Assembly: GCA_000686145.1 (NCBI GenBank) | Contig: JMMB01000007.1 | Coordinates: forward strand, 806,001 to 870,000 | Length of the DNA stretch: 64,000 bases | DNA from: Peptostreptococcaceae bacterium VA2 | GTDB lineage: Bacteria > Bacillota > Clostridia > Peptostreptococcales > Peptostreptococcaceae | Direction of reading: 5' to 3' | Shown: in pieces, positions 9,071 to 17,739 of the stretch | How the letters are laid out: every line of letters begins with the position of its first letter | Numbering within the stretch: the stretch's first letter is position 1 | Translations under genes and position numbers: made by a program | The notes under the pieces: generated by a model | Told to the model about the DNA's origin: nothing | Databases searched by the model: none | Seen by the model: the letters and a program-made list of their open reading frames with translations, nothing else

Positions 9071-10285
9071 ATGGAAAATACAATAATACAACCAGTTTTA
9101 GTCGGTGGAGATATAAATTGCTATTCTGTTGCCAGAGCATACCACGAGGCTTATGGCGTTAAGTCAATAGCATTTGGAAGATATGCATTAGGAGCAACTA
9201 AAGATAGTAATATAATTGATTTTAGAATAGATCCCAAAATAACAGAAGAAAAAGAATTCATAGAAGTTTTATTAAAAACAGCAGATGAATTAGCAGCACC
9301 TAATAAGAAACTAATATTAATGGGATGTACTGATGAATATGCAGAATTAATAATAGACCATAGAGATACATTAAAAGAAAAATATATAGTTCCTTATATA
9401 AATAGCGAATTAAAAAATAAATTAATAGAAAAAGAATTATTTTATCAAATGTGTGAAGAAAAAGGATTAGATTATCCAAAGACTTTCATATATTCAAAAG
9501 GTGATAAAATAGAAAACTTTGGATTTAATTATCCAGTTATAATAAAACCTTCAGACAGTGTATTATACTGGCAGTTCCCATTTGAAGGAATGAAAAAAGC
9601 ATATGTAGCTAATAATGAAAAAGAGTTTATAGAAATAACTAGCACAATATACAAAGGCAAATATGATAAAAATATGATAATACAAGATTTTATACCAGGG
9701 GATGACTCAAACATGAGAGTTTTAACTTGTTATTCAGATCAACATGGAAAAGTAAAGATGATGTGCTTAGGACATGTATTATTAGAAGAACATACTCCAA
9801 AAGGAATAGGAAATCATGCTGCTATAATAACAGAGTATGATGGACCTTTAATGGAAAAATTCAAAACATTCTTAGAAGACATAAATTATACTGGATATTC
9901 AAACTTTGACATAAAGTTTGATACTAGAGATAATACATATAAAGTGTTTGAAATAAATCTAAGACAAGGTAGAAGTAACTACTACGTAACAAGCTCTGGA
10001 AATAACATAGCTAAGTATATAGTAGAAGATAGAGTATACAATAAAGAGTTAGATTTAAAAATCCAAAAAGATGAATTTTTCTGGCATGTTATACCAAATA
10101 ATGTTGTGTACAAATATGTAAAAGATACATCTTTAGTAAACAAAGCTAAATCTTTAGTTAGCCAAGGAAATAGTGCTACATCATTTGGATATGATAAAGA
10201 CTTAAAAGGAAACTTTAAGAGACGTTGGTATATACTTTTATACAGTATAAATCAAATGAAAAAGTTTAAAAAATACTGCAAATAG
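9071..10285 (+). CDS. ATP-grasp carboxylate-amine ligase, D-aspartate ligase-like
   Basis: This ATP-grasp enzyme has 404 residues from the chosen ATG; the upstream GTG at 9062 lies inside the SD (AAGAGGTG). The N-terminus (VLVGGDINCYSVARAYHEAYG) resembles what I recall of the Enterococcus D-aspartate ligase family, which attaches D-Asp to the side-chain amine of the stem-peptide lysine. ATP-grasp features include PVIIKP near residue 155 and the metal-binding FEINLRQGRSNY near 293. The next gene is an aspartate/glutamate racemase and the one after that is a MurE lacking the DAP motif, which fits a D-Asp bridge. The family also contains other amino-acid ligases, so the substrate is inferred. 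Confidence 0.72.
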   Translation: MENTIIQPVLVGGDINCYSVARAYHEAYGVKSIAFGRYALGATKDSNIIDFRIDPKITEEKEFIEVLLKTADELAAPNKKLILMGCTDEYAELIIDHRDTLKEKYIVPYINSELKNKLIEKELFYQMCEEKGLDYPKTFIYSKGDKIENFGFNYPVIIKPSDSVLYWQFPFEGMKKAYVANNEKEFIEITSTIYKGKYDKNMIIQDFIPGDDSNMRVLTCYSDQHGKVKMMCLGHVLLEEHTPKGIGNHAAIITEYDGPLMEKFKTFLEDINYTGYSNFDIKFDTRDNTYKVFEINLRQGRSNYYVTSSGNNIAKYIVEDRVYNKELDLKIQKDEFFWHVIPNNVVYKYVKDTSLVNKAKSLVSQGNSATSFGYDKDLKGNFKRRWYILLYSINQMKKFKKYCK

Positions 10286-10300
10286 ATTGGTGAGATGACT

Positions 10301-11005
10301 ATGGAAACTAACAAGACAGTTGGAGTGATGGGTGGATTAGGTCCTATGGCTACGGTTTATTTTTATGATATGATAGTTAGACTGACAGATGCAAAATCTG
10401 ATCAAGAACATATTGATATGGTAATAACTAATCGTGCAACAACACCTGATAGAACTGATTATATAATTGGAAAGTCTCCAAAAAATCCTGTCGATGTGCT
10501 TGTAAAAGATGCTAAAAAATTAGAGCAATATGGAACAGATTTTTTAGTACTTACATGTAATACAGCACATTACTTTCATGAAAAAATAGCTGAGAGTGTA
10601 AATATACCAGTTATAAATATAGTAGAAGAGACTATTATATACGCAAAGCAAAAAGGGTACAATAAGCTAGGAATACTAGCTACAACAGGAAACATACAAA
10701 CCAAATTGTATCAAAATATGTGTGAGAAGTATGAAATAGACTATTTAGTATTAGACGATGAAAAACAACAATATATAATGGATATTATTTATAAAGACAT
10801 AAAAAGTGGAAAAAGTGCGGATATGGAAAAATTCAATAAGATTGTTGAGTATTTAAAAGAAAACAATTGTGATGGATCAATACTTGGATGTACAGAACTT
10901 TCTATTTTAAAAAATGATAATAACTTAGACAATAAATTTTATATAGATTCTCTAGAGGTATTAGCTAGAAAAACTATAAATTTATGCGGCAAAAATTCTA
11001 AGTAA
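10301..11005 (+). CDS. Aspartate/glutamate racemase family protein
   Basis: This 234-residue, PLP-independent racemase has the paired catalytic cysteines of the family: C86 in LTCNTAH and C197 in LGCTELS. The N-terminal GVMGGLGPMATVYFY is typical. The ATG at 10301 is preferred over 10295 because the SD (GGTGAG) would be too close to the earlier one. It begins 15 bases after the ligase gene and shares its transcript. The likely product is D-aspartate for that ligase; D-glutamate for MurD is an alternative, but the amino-acid racemase fold with CNTAH and the partner gene favour aspartate. Confidence 0.82.
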   Translation: METNKTVGVMGGLGPMATVYFYDMIVRLTDAKSDQEHIDMVITNRATTPDRTDYIIGKSPKNPVDVLVKDAKKLEQYGTDFLVLTCNTAHYFHEKIAESVNIPVINIVEETIIYAKQKGYNKLGILATTGNIQTKLYQNMCEKYEIDYLVLDDEKQQYIMDIIYKDIKSGKSADMEKFNKIVEYLKENNCDGSILGCTELSILKNDNNLDNKFYIDSLEVLARKTINLCGKNSK

Positions 11006-11010
11006 ACAAA

Positions 11011-11041
11011 AAATAGAGTAGGTAAAACTACTCTATTTTTC
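11011..11041 (+). terminator. Intrinsic terminator after the racemase gene
   Basis: AAATAGAGTAG pairs with CTACTCTATTT around a 6-base loop and is followed by Ts. Confidence 0.92.
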
Positions 11042-11150
11042 TAAAATTATTACGAAAATATTTGTATGTTCGGTAATAATATTCAATTAAAAATACAAAG
11101 ATATTATGTTATACTACATAATTAAAAGCAATAAATAGGAGGATTAGGTT

Positions 11151-12650
11151 ATGAGATTATTAGAGATGATGAATGAAGTAGTATTTAATTCTAATAAACC
11201 TTGGGATAAAATAAAAAATACAGAAATAAAAGACTTGGCATATAACTCTTCTAAATGTAAAGATGGGTATATGTTTATAGCTATAAAAGGTGAAAGTTTA
11301 GATGGTCATAAATATGCACAAGATGCATATGAAAAAGGATGTAGAGTATTTATATTACAAGATGATGTGAAACTTAATGAAGACGCTATAAAATTATTCG
11401 TTAAAGATAGCAGAATAGCTTTATCAAAAATTTCATCAAATTATTTTGGTAATCCTTCTAAAGAATTAAAAATTATAGGAGTTACAGGTACAAAAGGGAA
11501 AACTACTATAACAAATTATTTAAGTACAGTTTTAAATCATGCGGGATTAAATACTGGTGTAATAGGAACTAATGGAACTTTTTATAATGGAAAAGAAGAA
11601 AGAACGGCCAACACAACGCCAGAGAGTTATGAGTTACACAGAATATTTAGAGACATGCTAGATAGTGGAGTTAAATGTGTATCAATGGAAGTATCATCAG
11701 GTGGGTTAATGATGGATAGAGTTAAAGATATTAATTTTGATGTAGCAATATTCTCTAATTTATCCCTAGACCATGTAGGCCCTAAAGAACATCCAACATT
11801 TGAAAATTATTTAGATTGTAAAGCTAAATTATTTACGTTAGCTAAGCATGGTATAGTAAATATAGATGATAAATATGCAAATCAAATAATAGAAAAAGCA
11901 ACTTGTGATATAGACACTTTTGGAATAGAAAATAAAGGTGATATAGTAGCAAAGAACATAGAATATTCTAGAGAATTAGATTCATTAGGTGTAAGCTTCG
12001 ATGTAGCAACTAAAAATGAAGAATTTAATACATATATATGCTCACCAGGGACATTTAGTATATATAATGCACTAGCTGTTATATCAGTTTGTAGATATCT
12101 ACAAATTGATCAAGATATAATGTTAGATGCTTTAAAAAGTGCTAAAGTAAAAGGAAGAGTAGAAGTGTTACCAGTTCTTGATTATGCAACTGTAATAATA
12201 GACTATGCTCACAATGGCGTAAGTTTAGAGAATATATTACAAACATTAAAAAAATATGATCACAATAGATTAATATGTTTATTCGGATCAGTAGGTGGAA
12301 GAACAAAATTAAGAAGAAAAGAACTTGGAGATGTAGCATCTAGAGAATGTGATTTATGCATATTAACAAGTGATAATCCAGATTTTGAAGATCCAATGGA
12401 TGTAATAAAAGATATAGCTGATTCATTTAAAAACTCAGATTGCGATTATATAGTAGAACCTGATAGAAAAGTAGCTGTTGAAAAAGCAATAGAAATAGCT
12501 CAAGATGGTGATATGATAGTATTTGCAGGAAAAGGGCATGAAGAATATCAACTTATAAAAGGAGAAAATCTACCTTTTAGTGAAACAGAAGTAGCTGTAA
12601 ATGCAGCTAAAAGAATTATGGAAAGTAAAGTCAAAAAACAACTTTCATAA
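11151..12650 (+). CDS. murE: UDP-MurNAc-tripeptide synthetase MurE, non-DAP type
   Basis: This 499-residue Mur ligase adds the third stem-peptide residue. It shows the ATP loop TGTKGKTT (112-119), the TTPES substrate motif and the late GKGHEEYQ motif. The diamino-acid site reads D408-N409-P410-D411, whereas DAP-adding MurE enzymes carry DNPR with an arginine that contacts the second carboxylate of meso-DAP. The missing arginine argues for L-Lys (or ornithine) as substrate. The gene has its own terminator and an SD (AGGAGG), and lies outside the main mur cluster, beside the D-Asp ligase pair. Confidence 0.92.
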   Translation: MRLLEMMNEVVFNSNKPWDKIKNTEIKDLAYNSSKCKDGYMFIAIKGESLDGHKYAQDAYEKGCRVFILQDDVKLNEDAIKLFVKDSRIALSKISSNYFGNPSKELKIIGVTGTKGKTTITNYLSTVLNHAGLNTGVIGTNGTFYNGKEERTANTTPESYELHRIFRDMLDSGVKCVSMEVSSGGLMMDRVKDINFDVAIFSNLSLDHVGPKEHPTFENYLDCKAKLFTLAKHGIVNIDDKYANQIIEKATCDIDTFGIENKGDIVAKNIEYSRELDSLGVSFDVATKNEEFNTYICSPGTFSIYNALAVISVCRYLQIDQDIMLDALKSAKVKGRVEVLPVLDYATVIIDYAHNGVSLENILQTLKKYDHNRLICLFGSVGGRTKLRRKELGDVASRECDLCILTSDNPDFEDPMDVIKDIADSFKNSDCDYIVEPDRKVAVEKAIEIAQDGDMIVFAGKGHEEYQLIKGENLPFSETEVAVNAAKRIMESKVKKQLS

Positions 12651-12702
12651 TAACCATATAGCATGATATATAAAGCTTAGTAATTAAGTTATTAATAAAT
12701 TA

Positions 12703-12734
12703 GAAAAGAGAAGTTTTATTACTTCTCTTTTCTG
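12703..12734 (+). terminator. Intrinsic terminator after murE
   Basis: GAAAAGAGAAGT-TTTATT-ACTTCTCTTTTC, a perfect 12-bp stem 52 bases past the murE stop codon. Confidence 0.92.
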
Positions 12735-12786
12735 TATGTAAAAACAAAATTATTTATAATAATAAAAAATGGATAGAGGTGAATTT

Positions 12787-14448
12787 ATGGATAAAGGTGA
12801 AATATTTTTATCATTACTTGAAAAATCAAGTTTAATAATAGTTTTATTTATTATGATTACTAAGATAAAAGGATTTAAATATATATTTCAAAAGGAAAAT
12901 CATAATATAGGTGATTTATTTATTATATCTATAATATTTAGCTTATTAGCTATGTTGGGTACTTATAATGGTATTAGCGTGCATGGCTCATTAGCTAATA
13001 CAAGAATAATTGCTATAGTGTCTGGAGGTATATTGTTTGGACCATTAGTAGGTTTTACGTCGGGATTTGTATCTGGTTTTCATAGATATATACTTGATGT
13101 AAGCGGAATTACAAGTATTCCTTGTTTTATATCTAGTATATTTGCAGGATTATTATCAGGGTATGTAAGTAAAAAAGTTAGTGATGAGCAAAAGTGGTTC
13201 TATGGAATTATATGTGGAGTAGCATCTGAAAGTATTAGTATGTTTTTAATATTTTTAATGTCAAATCCACACAACACAGCTGTAGTAGTAATAAATAAAA
13301 TATACCTACCAATGATAGTTGGTCAAGTTGGAATAGGTTTTTTAGTATCTGTTGTAAATGTTATAAAAAAAGAAAAAGAAGAAATAGCGGCATTTCAGTC
13401 AAAGTTAGCGCTAAATATAGCTAATAAAACTCTACCATATTTTAGATCTATAAATGAAGAATCTTTAAAAGTTATATGTTCAATAATAAAAGAAGAAATA
13501 AATTCAGATGCAGTGGCAATAACAGATAGTGAAAAAGTACTAGCTTATGTAGGTGTTGGACAAGATGTATTTGATAAGCCTAATGTAGAGCTTAGCGATA
13601 CAACTAAAGAGTCAATGAGAGAAAATAAAATATTAAATATAAAAGTAGACAAGGAAGAATATTCTTTAAGTGAAAAAATAAGTTTAAAAACAGCGATGAT
13701 TATACCTTTAACAGACTCTCAAGGCGTTATGGGAACTTTAAAAATATATTATACAAAACAATATGAGATGAGTTATTCAAAAAAATCTTTAGCAATAGGA
13801 TTATCATACATTATATCCACATTAATGGAAATATCTAAAATTGAAAAAATTAAAGAAGCAAAAAATAAAGCAGAAATAAAGGCACTTCAGACTCAAATAA
13901 ATCCTCATTTTTTATTTAATGCATTAAATACTATAACTTCTTTTATAAGAATAGACCCAGATAAAGCAAGAAAACTTATAATAAATTTATCTACATATAT
14001 GAGATATAACATAGAAGTAAATGATAACCTTATAAATATAAAAAAAGAGTTAGAACAAGTAAGAGCATATATTGAAATAGAAAAAGCAAGGTTTGGAGAT
14101 AAACTAAATGTAGTTTATAATATAGATGAAAACATAGATATAAAAATACCGAGTCTTATAATTCAGCCACTAGTAGAAAATGCAATTATACATGGAATAA
14201 GGAAAAATGGTGGTTGTGGAACTGTAATAATAGGAATAAAAAAACATGAAGATAAAACTGAGATTTGGGTAGAAAATGATGGTATAACTATAGGTGAAGA
14301 TATAATTAAAAAAGTCTATAATGATGATATGCCAGAAAATAAAATAGGTCTTTATAACGTTCATTTAAGACTAAAGCTACTTTATGGACAAGGTCTTAGT
14401 ATAAATAGATTAAGCCCTGGAACTAAAATGGAGTTTTATATTTATTAG
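12787..14448 (+). CDS. LytS/BtsS-type membrane sensor histidine kinase
   Basis: This protein has 553 residues from the ATG at 12787, chosen because AGAGGTGA lies just upstream; an ATG at 12769 precedes that SD. Order of parts: 5TM-LYT membrane region (about 1-195), a GAF-like domain (about 205-350), the histidine box QINPHFLFNALNTI and a GHKL ATPase with LVENAIIHGI. It phosphorylates the LytTR regulator encoded 10 bases downstream. The following cstA-type transporter suggests a carbon or pyruvate sensing role as in BtsS rather than autolysis control; the ligand is not visible from the sequence. Confidence 0.9.
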   Translation: MDKGEIFLSLLEKSSLIIVLFIMITKIKGFKYIFQKENHNIGDLFIISIIFSLLAMLGTYNGISVHGSLANTRIIAIVSGGILFGPLVGFTSGFVSGFHRYILDVSGITSIPCFISSIFAGLLSGYVSKKVSDEQKWFYGIICGVASESISMFLIFLMSNPHNTAVVVINKIYLPMIVGQVGIGFLVSVVNVIKKEKEEIAAFQSKLALNIANKTLPYFRSINEESLKVICSIIKEEINSDAVAITDSEKVLAYVGVGQDVFDKPNVELSDTTKESMRENKILNIKVDKEEYSLSEKISLKTAMIIPLTDSQGVMGTLKIYYTKQYEMSYSKKSLAIGLSYIISTLMEISKIEKIKEAKNKAEIKALQTQINPHFLFNALNTITSFIRIDPDKARKLIINLSTYMRYNIEVNDNLINIKKELEQVRAYIEIEKARFGDKLNVVYNIDENIDIKIPSLIIQPLVENAIIHGIRKNGGCGTVIIGIKKHEDKTEIWVENDGITIGEDIIKKVYNDDMPENKIGLYNVHLRLKLLYGQGLSINRLSPGTKMEFYIY

Positions 14449-14458
14449 GGAGGATATA

Positions 14459-15187
14459 ATGAAATCAATAATAGTTGAAGACGAATTTCCTGCAAGAGAA
14501 GAACTTAAATATTTTATTAAAAATTTTAGTGATATAGAGATTGTTAATGAATTTGATAATGGAATAGACGTATTAAAATTTATACAAGAAAATAAAGTAG
14601 ATGTTATATTTTTAGATATTAATATACCACTACTTGATGGGATGTTGCTTGCAAAAACAATAAAAAATTTTAAAGTAAGTCCTAAAATAGTATTTATCAC
14701 TGCTTATAAAGAACATGCGGTAGATGCTTTTGAACTTGAGGTTTTTGATTATATACTAAAACCTTATTCAGAAGAAAGAATAGTTTCTATGTTAAATAAG
14801 CTTAAAGTATTTGATAAAAAAAATATAGAAAATAAATTATTAGAGAATGAAAATTCAGTATCTAGCGTTAGCTTATGGAAAAATGAAAAACTAATGGTAA
14901 TAAATACAAAAGATATATATTATTGTGAAGCTAAAGAAAGAGAAACTTATGTGTTCACAAAAGATGATGAATATATAGTGAAATGTAGTATAACTGAATT
15001 TGAAAAAAATTTACCAATTAATATATTTTTTAAAACACATAGGTCTTATATAGTAAATATTAATAAAATAAATGAAATAATACCTTGGTTTAATAATACA
15101 TATAAATTAAAATTAAAGCATAAAAAATGTGATATACCAGTTAGCAGAAGTAAGATAAAGAATTTCAGAAAACTTATGCATATATAA
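14459..15187 (+). CDS. LytTR-family response regulator
   Basis: This 242-residue regulator has a receiver domain with phospho-acceptor D53 (FLDINIPLLDG) and a C-terminal LytTR DNA-binding domain (about 138-240; KTHRSYIVNI and VSRSKIK motifs). It is the cognate partner of the preceding kinase, with an SD GGGAGG in the 10-base gap. LytTR proteins bind direct repeats spaced by about two helical turns, and such a repeat lies immediately downstream (15189-15220), ahead of cstA. This suggests direct activation of that transporter gene. Confidence 0.92.
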   Translation: MKSIIVEDEFPAREELKYFIKNFSDIEIVNEFDNGIDVLKFIQENKVDVIFLDINIPLLDGMLLAKTIKNFKVSPKIVFITAYKEHAVDAFELEVFDYILKPYSEERIVSMLNKLKVFDKKNIENKLLENENSVSSVSLWKNEKLMVINTKDIYYCEAKERETYVFTKDDEYIVKCSITEFEKNLPINIFFKTHRSYIVNINKINEIIPWFNNTYKLKLKHKKCDIPVSRSKIKNFRKLMHI

Positions 15188-15188
15188 G

Positions 15189-15220
15189 TGCACTTTATGT
15201 ATTAAATTATGCATTTCATG
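15189..15220 (+). promoter_or_regulatory. Candidate LytTR binding site: 21-bp-phased direct repeat
   Basis: TGCACTTTATG at 15189-15199 and TGCATTTCATG at 15210-15220 match at 9 of 11 positions and are 21 bases apart. The pair sits between the regulator gene and cstA, about 30 bases upstream of a TATTAT -10-like box near 15253. Confidence 0.65.
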
Positions 15221-15312
15221 CAAAGATAAGTCTATTTAATATGAAAAAAAGCTATTATATTGTTGAAATAATAAATATTAACACAAGAATATATTGTGGA
15301 GGAGAAAACGAT

Positions 15313-16749
15313 ATGATAACATTTTTAGCATGCTTAGCGTTTCTTATAGGTGGATACTTTGTCTATGGAAACATAGTTGAAAGATCAGTAAGTTTAGATG
15401 ATTCAAATTGTACACCAGCGGTAAAATTACAAGATGGTGTAGATTATGTACCAATGCCATGGCATAAGGTATTTTTAATACAATTTTTAAATATAGCAGG
15501 AACTGGTCCTATATTTGGGGCTATAATGGGAGCATTATTTGGACCTGTTGCATTTTTATGGATAACATTTGGAACTATATTTGCAGGAGGAATACACGAC
15601 TTTTTATCAGGCGTAATATCTATGAAACATGATGGAACTTCAGTTTCTGAAATAGTTGGGATATATTTAGGCGATAAAATGAAGGTAGTTATGAGAGTAT
15701 TCTCAGTTATATTATTAATATTAGTTGGGACTGTATTTGTTACATCTCCAGCAGGATTATTAACATCTATGACTGGAATAGATAAAAATATTTGGGTAGT
15801 ATTAATAATAATTTATTATATGTTAGCTACAGTTTTACCAATTGATAAAGTTATAGGGAAAGTATATCCTGTATTTGGAGCAGCTTTATTATTTATGGCG
15901 ATAGGTTTATGTATTTCTATGTTTGTAGGTCATATTAATGGAACTAGACCAATGATGGAACTTACTCTACAAAACTTACATCCAGATGGATTATCTGTGT
16001 TCCCATTCTTATTTACTACTATAGCATGTGGTGCTATATCTGGATTCCATGCTACTCAATCACCTATGATGGCTAGATGCCTTCATAAAGAATCTGAAAG
16101 TAAAAAAGTTTTCTATGGAGCAATGGTAGTAGAAGGAATAGTAGCTTTAATATGGTGTGGTGTTACTATAGCATTCTTTGGAGATACTTTATCTATACAA
16201 CATGCTTTAACAGAATATAATGGTCAATCAGGTGTAGTAGGACTTTTATCTAGAGAATTACTAGGACCAATGGGTTCAATACTTGCAATACTTGGAGTTG
16301 TTGCTTGTCCTATAACTAGTGGAGATACTGCATTTAGAAGTGCTAGACTTACGATAGCTGATGCATTTAAAATTAAGCAAGAAGGATTTAAAAATAGATT
16401 TATATTAGCAATACCATTATTCTTAGTATGTATAGCATTAACTACAGTAGATTTCAATATAATATGGAGATACTTTGCTTGGTCTAACCAAACTCTAGCT
16501 ACTATATTCTTATGGGCGGGAACTGTATATCTACTTAAAAATAAATCGAATTACTGGATGACTTTAATACCAGCAACATTTATGACTTCTGTATGTATGG
16601 CATATATATTACAAGCACCAGAAGGATTTAGATTAAATGCAAGTGTTTCTAATGCAGTGGGAGTACTTACTGCGGCTATACTATTTGTACTATTTATGAT
16701 AAATAAAAATAAGTTAGTTAATAATGTAGCTGATAAAAAAATAGCTTAA
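15313..16749 (+). CDS. cstA: CstA-family transporter (pyruvate/peptide)
   Basis: This polytopic membrane protein of about 478 residues belongs to the carbon-starvation CstA/BtsT family, which imports pyruvate or peptides. The start at 15313 follows GGAGGAG; an upstream in-frame ATG at 15241 has no SD. The family's conserved NIAGTGPIFGAIMGALFGP near the N-terminus is present, followed by a dozen or so hydrophobic spans. It is shorter than the roughly 700-residue E. coli paralogues, as usual in Firmicutes. The linked LytS/LytR pair mirrors the E. coli BtsSR control of btsT, so regulation by that system is inferred. Confidence 0.9.
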   Translation: MITFLACLAFLIGGYFVYGNIVERSVSLDDSNCTPAVKLQDGVDYVPMPWHKVFLIQFLNIAGTGPIFGAIMGALFGPVAFLWITFGTIFAGGIHDFLSGVISMKHDGTSVSEIVGIYLGDKMKVVMRVFSVILLILVGTVFVTSPAGLLTSMTGIDKNIWVVLIIIYYMLATVLPIDKVIGKVYPVFGAALLFMAIGLCISMFVGHINGTRPMMELTLQNLHPDGLSVFPFLFTTIACGAISGFHATQSPMMARCLHKESESKKVFYGAMVVEGIVALIWCGVTIAFFGDTLSIQHALTEYNGQSGVVGLLSRELLGPMGSILAILGVVACPITSGDTAFRSARLTIADAFKIKQEGFKNRFILAIPLFLVCIALTTVDFNIIWRYFAWSNQTLATIFLWAGTVYLLKNKSNYWMTLIPATFMTSVCMAYILQAPEGFRLNASVSNAVGVLTAAILFVLFMINKNKLVNNVADKKIA

Positions 16750-16755
16750 AATACT

Positions 16756-16797
16756 AAAGAGCATCTCTAATAAAATAAAAGAGATGCTCTTTTTTAT
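16756..16797 (+). terminator. Intrinsic terminator after cstA
   Basis: AAAGAGCATCTCT and AGAGATGCTCTTT form a perfect 13-bp stem with an 11-base loop and a T-run. Confidence 0.94.
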
Positions 16798-17037
16798 ACA
16801 CTTTTTTATGTTTTTAAAGTTGATTTATCGTTAATAATCATAATATAACTGAGCTTCTTGAATATAATTTTTGGTTTGATGATTAAAGATTATTAACAAG
16901 TTTAGATCGGTTATATTATTTTTTGAATTTAATTTTAAAATTATTTGTAAAGTGGTGTGATTTTATTTAGACTACTATATTAATTTAGCTGTTGTATAAT
17001 AATTATAGAAAAGATAAATGTAAAAATGGGGGGAATT

Positions 17038-17739
17038 ATGATAAACGTTCTTATGATAGAAGATGATAGTACAATAGCCTTTGGAGTAAAGTATGCACTA
17101 GAGCAAGAAGGTTTTAATATTGGTATATGCAAGGATTTAGAAAGTGGTAGAAAAAGTATTAATGATAAGGAGTACAATATTATTCTTTTAGATGTAATGC
17201 TAGCAGATGGGAATGGATACGAATTTTGTAAGGAAATTAGAGAAATTATAGATACGCCGATAATATTCTTAACTGCTTGTGATGAAGAAGTGAATGTAGT
17301 TACAGGCTTAGATATTGGGGGAGATGATTATGTAAGCAAACCTTTTAGAGTTAGAGAACTCATTTCTAGAATGAATGCAGTACTTAGAAGAAGAGGGAAT
17401 AGTAATGAAAGCAAAAAGGTAGTGAAATTTGGAGATTTAAGTATGCATACTTTAGAAGCTAGGGTTTACAAAAATGGTGAAGAGATTTTCTTAACTTCTG
17501 TTGAGTATAAGTTATTATTAATCTTAACACGAAATAAGAATGTGGTTTTAAGTAGGACTAAGATTCTAGAAAAATTATGGGATGTTACTTATGATTTTGT
17601 AAATGATAACACTCTTACTGTTTATATAAAAAGACTTAGAGAAAAAATAGAAGATGACTCAACTAATCCGAAATACATAATTACAGTAAGAGGACTTGGA
17701 TATAAATGGAATGGAAGTGAAAACCATGTTTCTATCTAA
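17038..17739 (+). CDS. OmpR/PhoB-family response regulator
   Basis: This 233-residue regulator has a receiver domain with D52 (LLDVMLADGNGY), K in YVSKPF, and a winged-helix C-terminal domain ending in ITVRGLGYKW. The ATG at 17038 is used because GGGGGG lies directly upstream; the earlier ATG at 17026 is part of the SD region. The stop overlaps the start of the kinase gene, so the two are translationally coupled. The adjacent ABC exporter genes suggest control of antimicrobial-peptide or envelope-stress export. A TATAAT at 16995 may be the -10, without a good -35. Confidence 0.92.
   Translation: MINVLMIEDDSTIAFGVKYALEQEGFNIGICKDLESGRKSINDKEYNIILLDVMLADGNGYEFCKEIREIIDTPIIFLTACDEEVNVVTGLDIGGDDYVSKPFRVRELISRMNAVLRRRGNSNESKKVVKFGDLSMHTLEARVYKNGEEIFLTSVEYKLLLILTRNKNVVLSRTKILEKLWDVTYDFVNDNTLTVYIKRLREKIEDDSTNPKYIITVRGLGYKWNGSENHVSI

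Noticed and set aside
11151-12650. MurE as a DAP-adding enzyme, as expected from C. difficile
   Set aside because: The specificity motif reads DNPD, without the arginine needed for meso-DAP, and the neighbours point to a D-Asp bridge.
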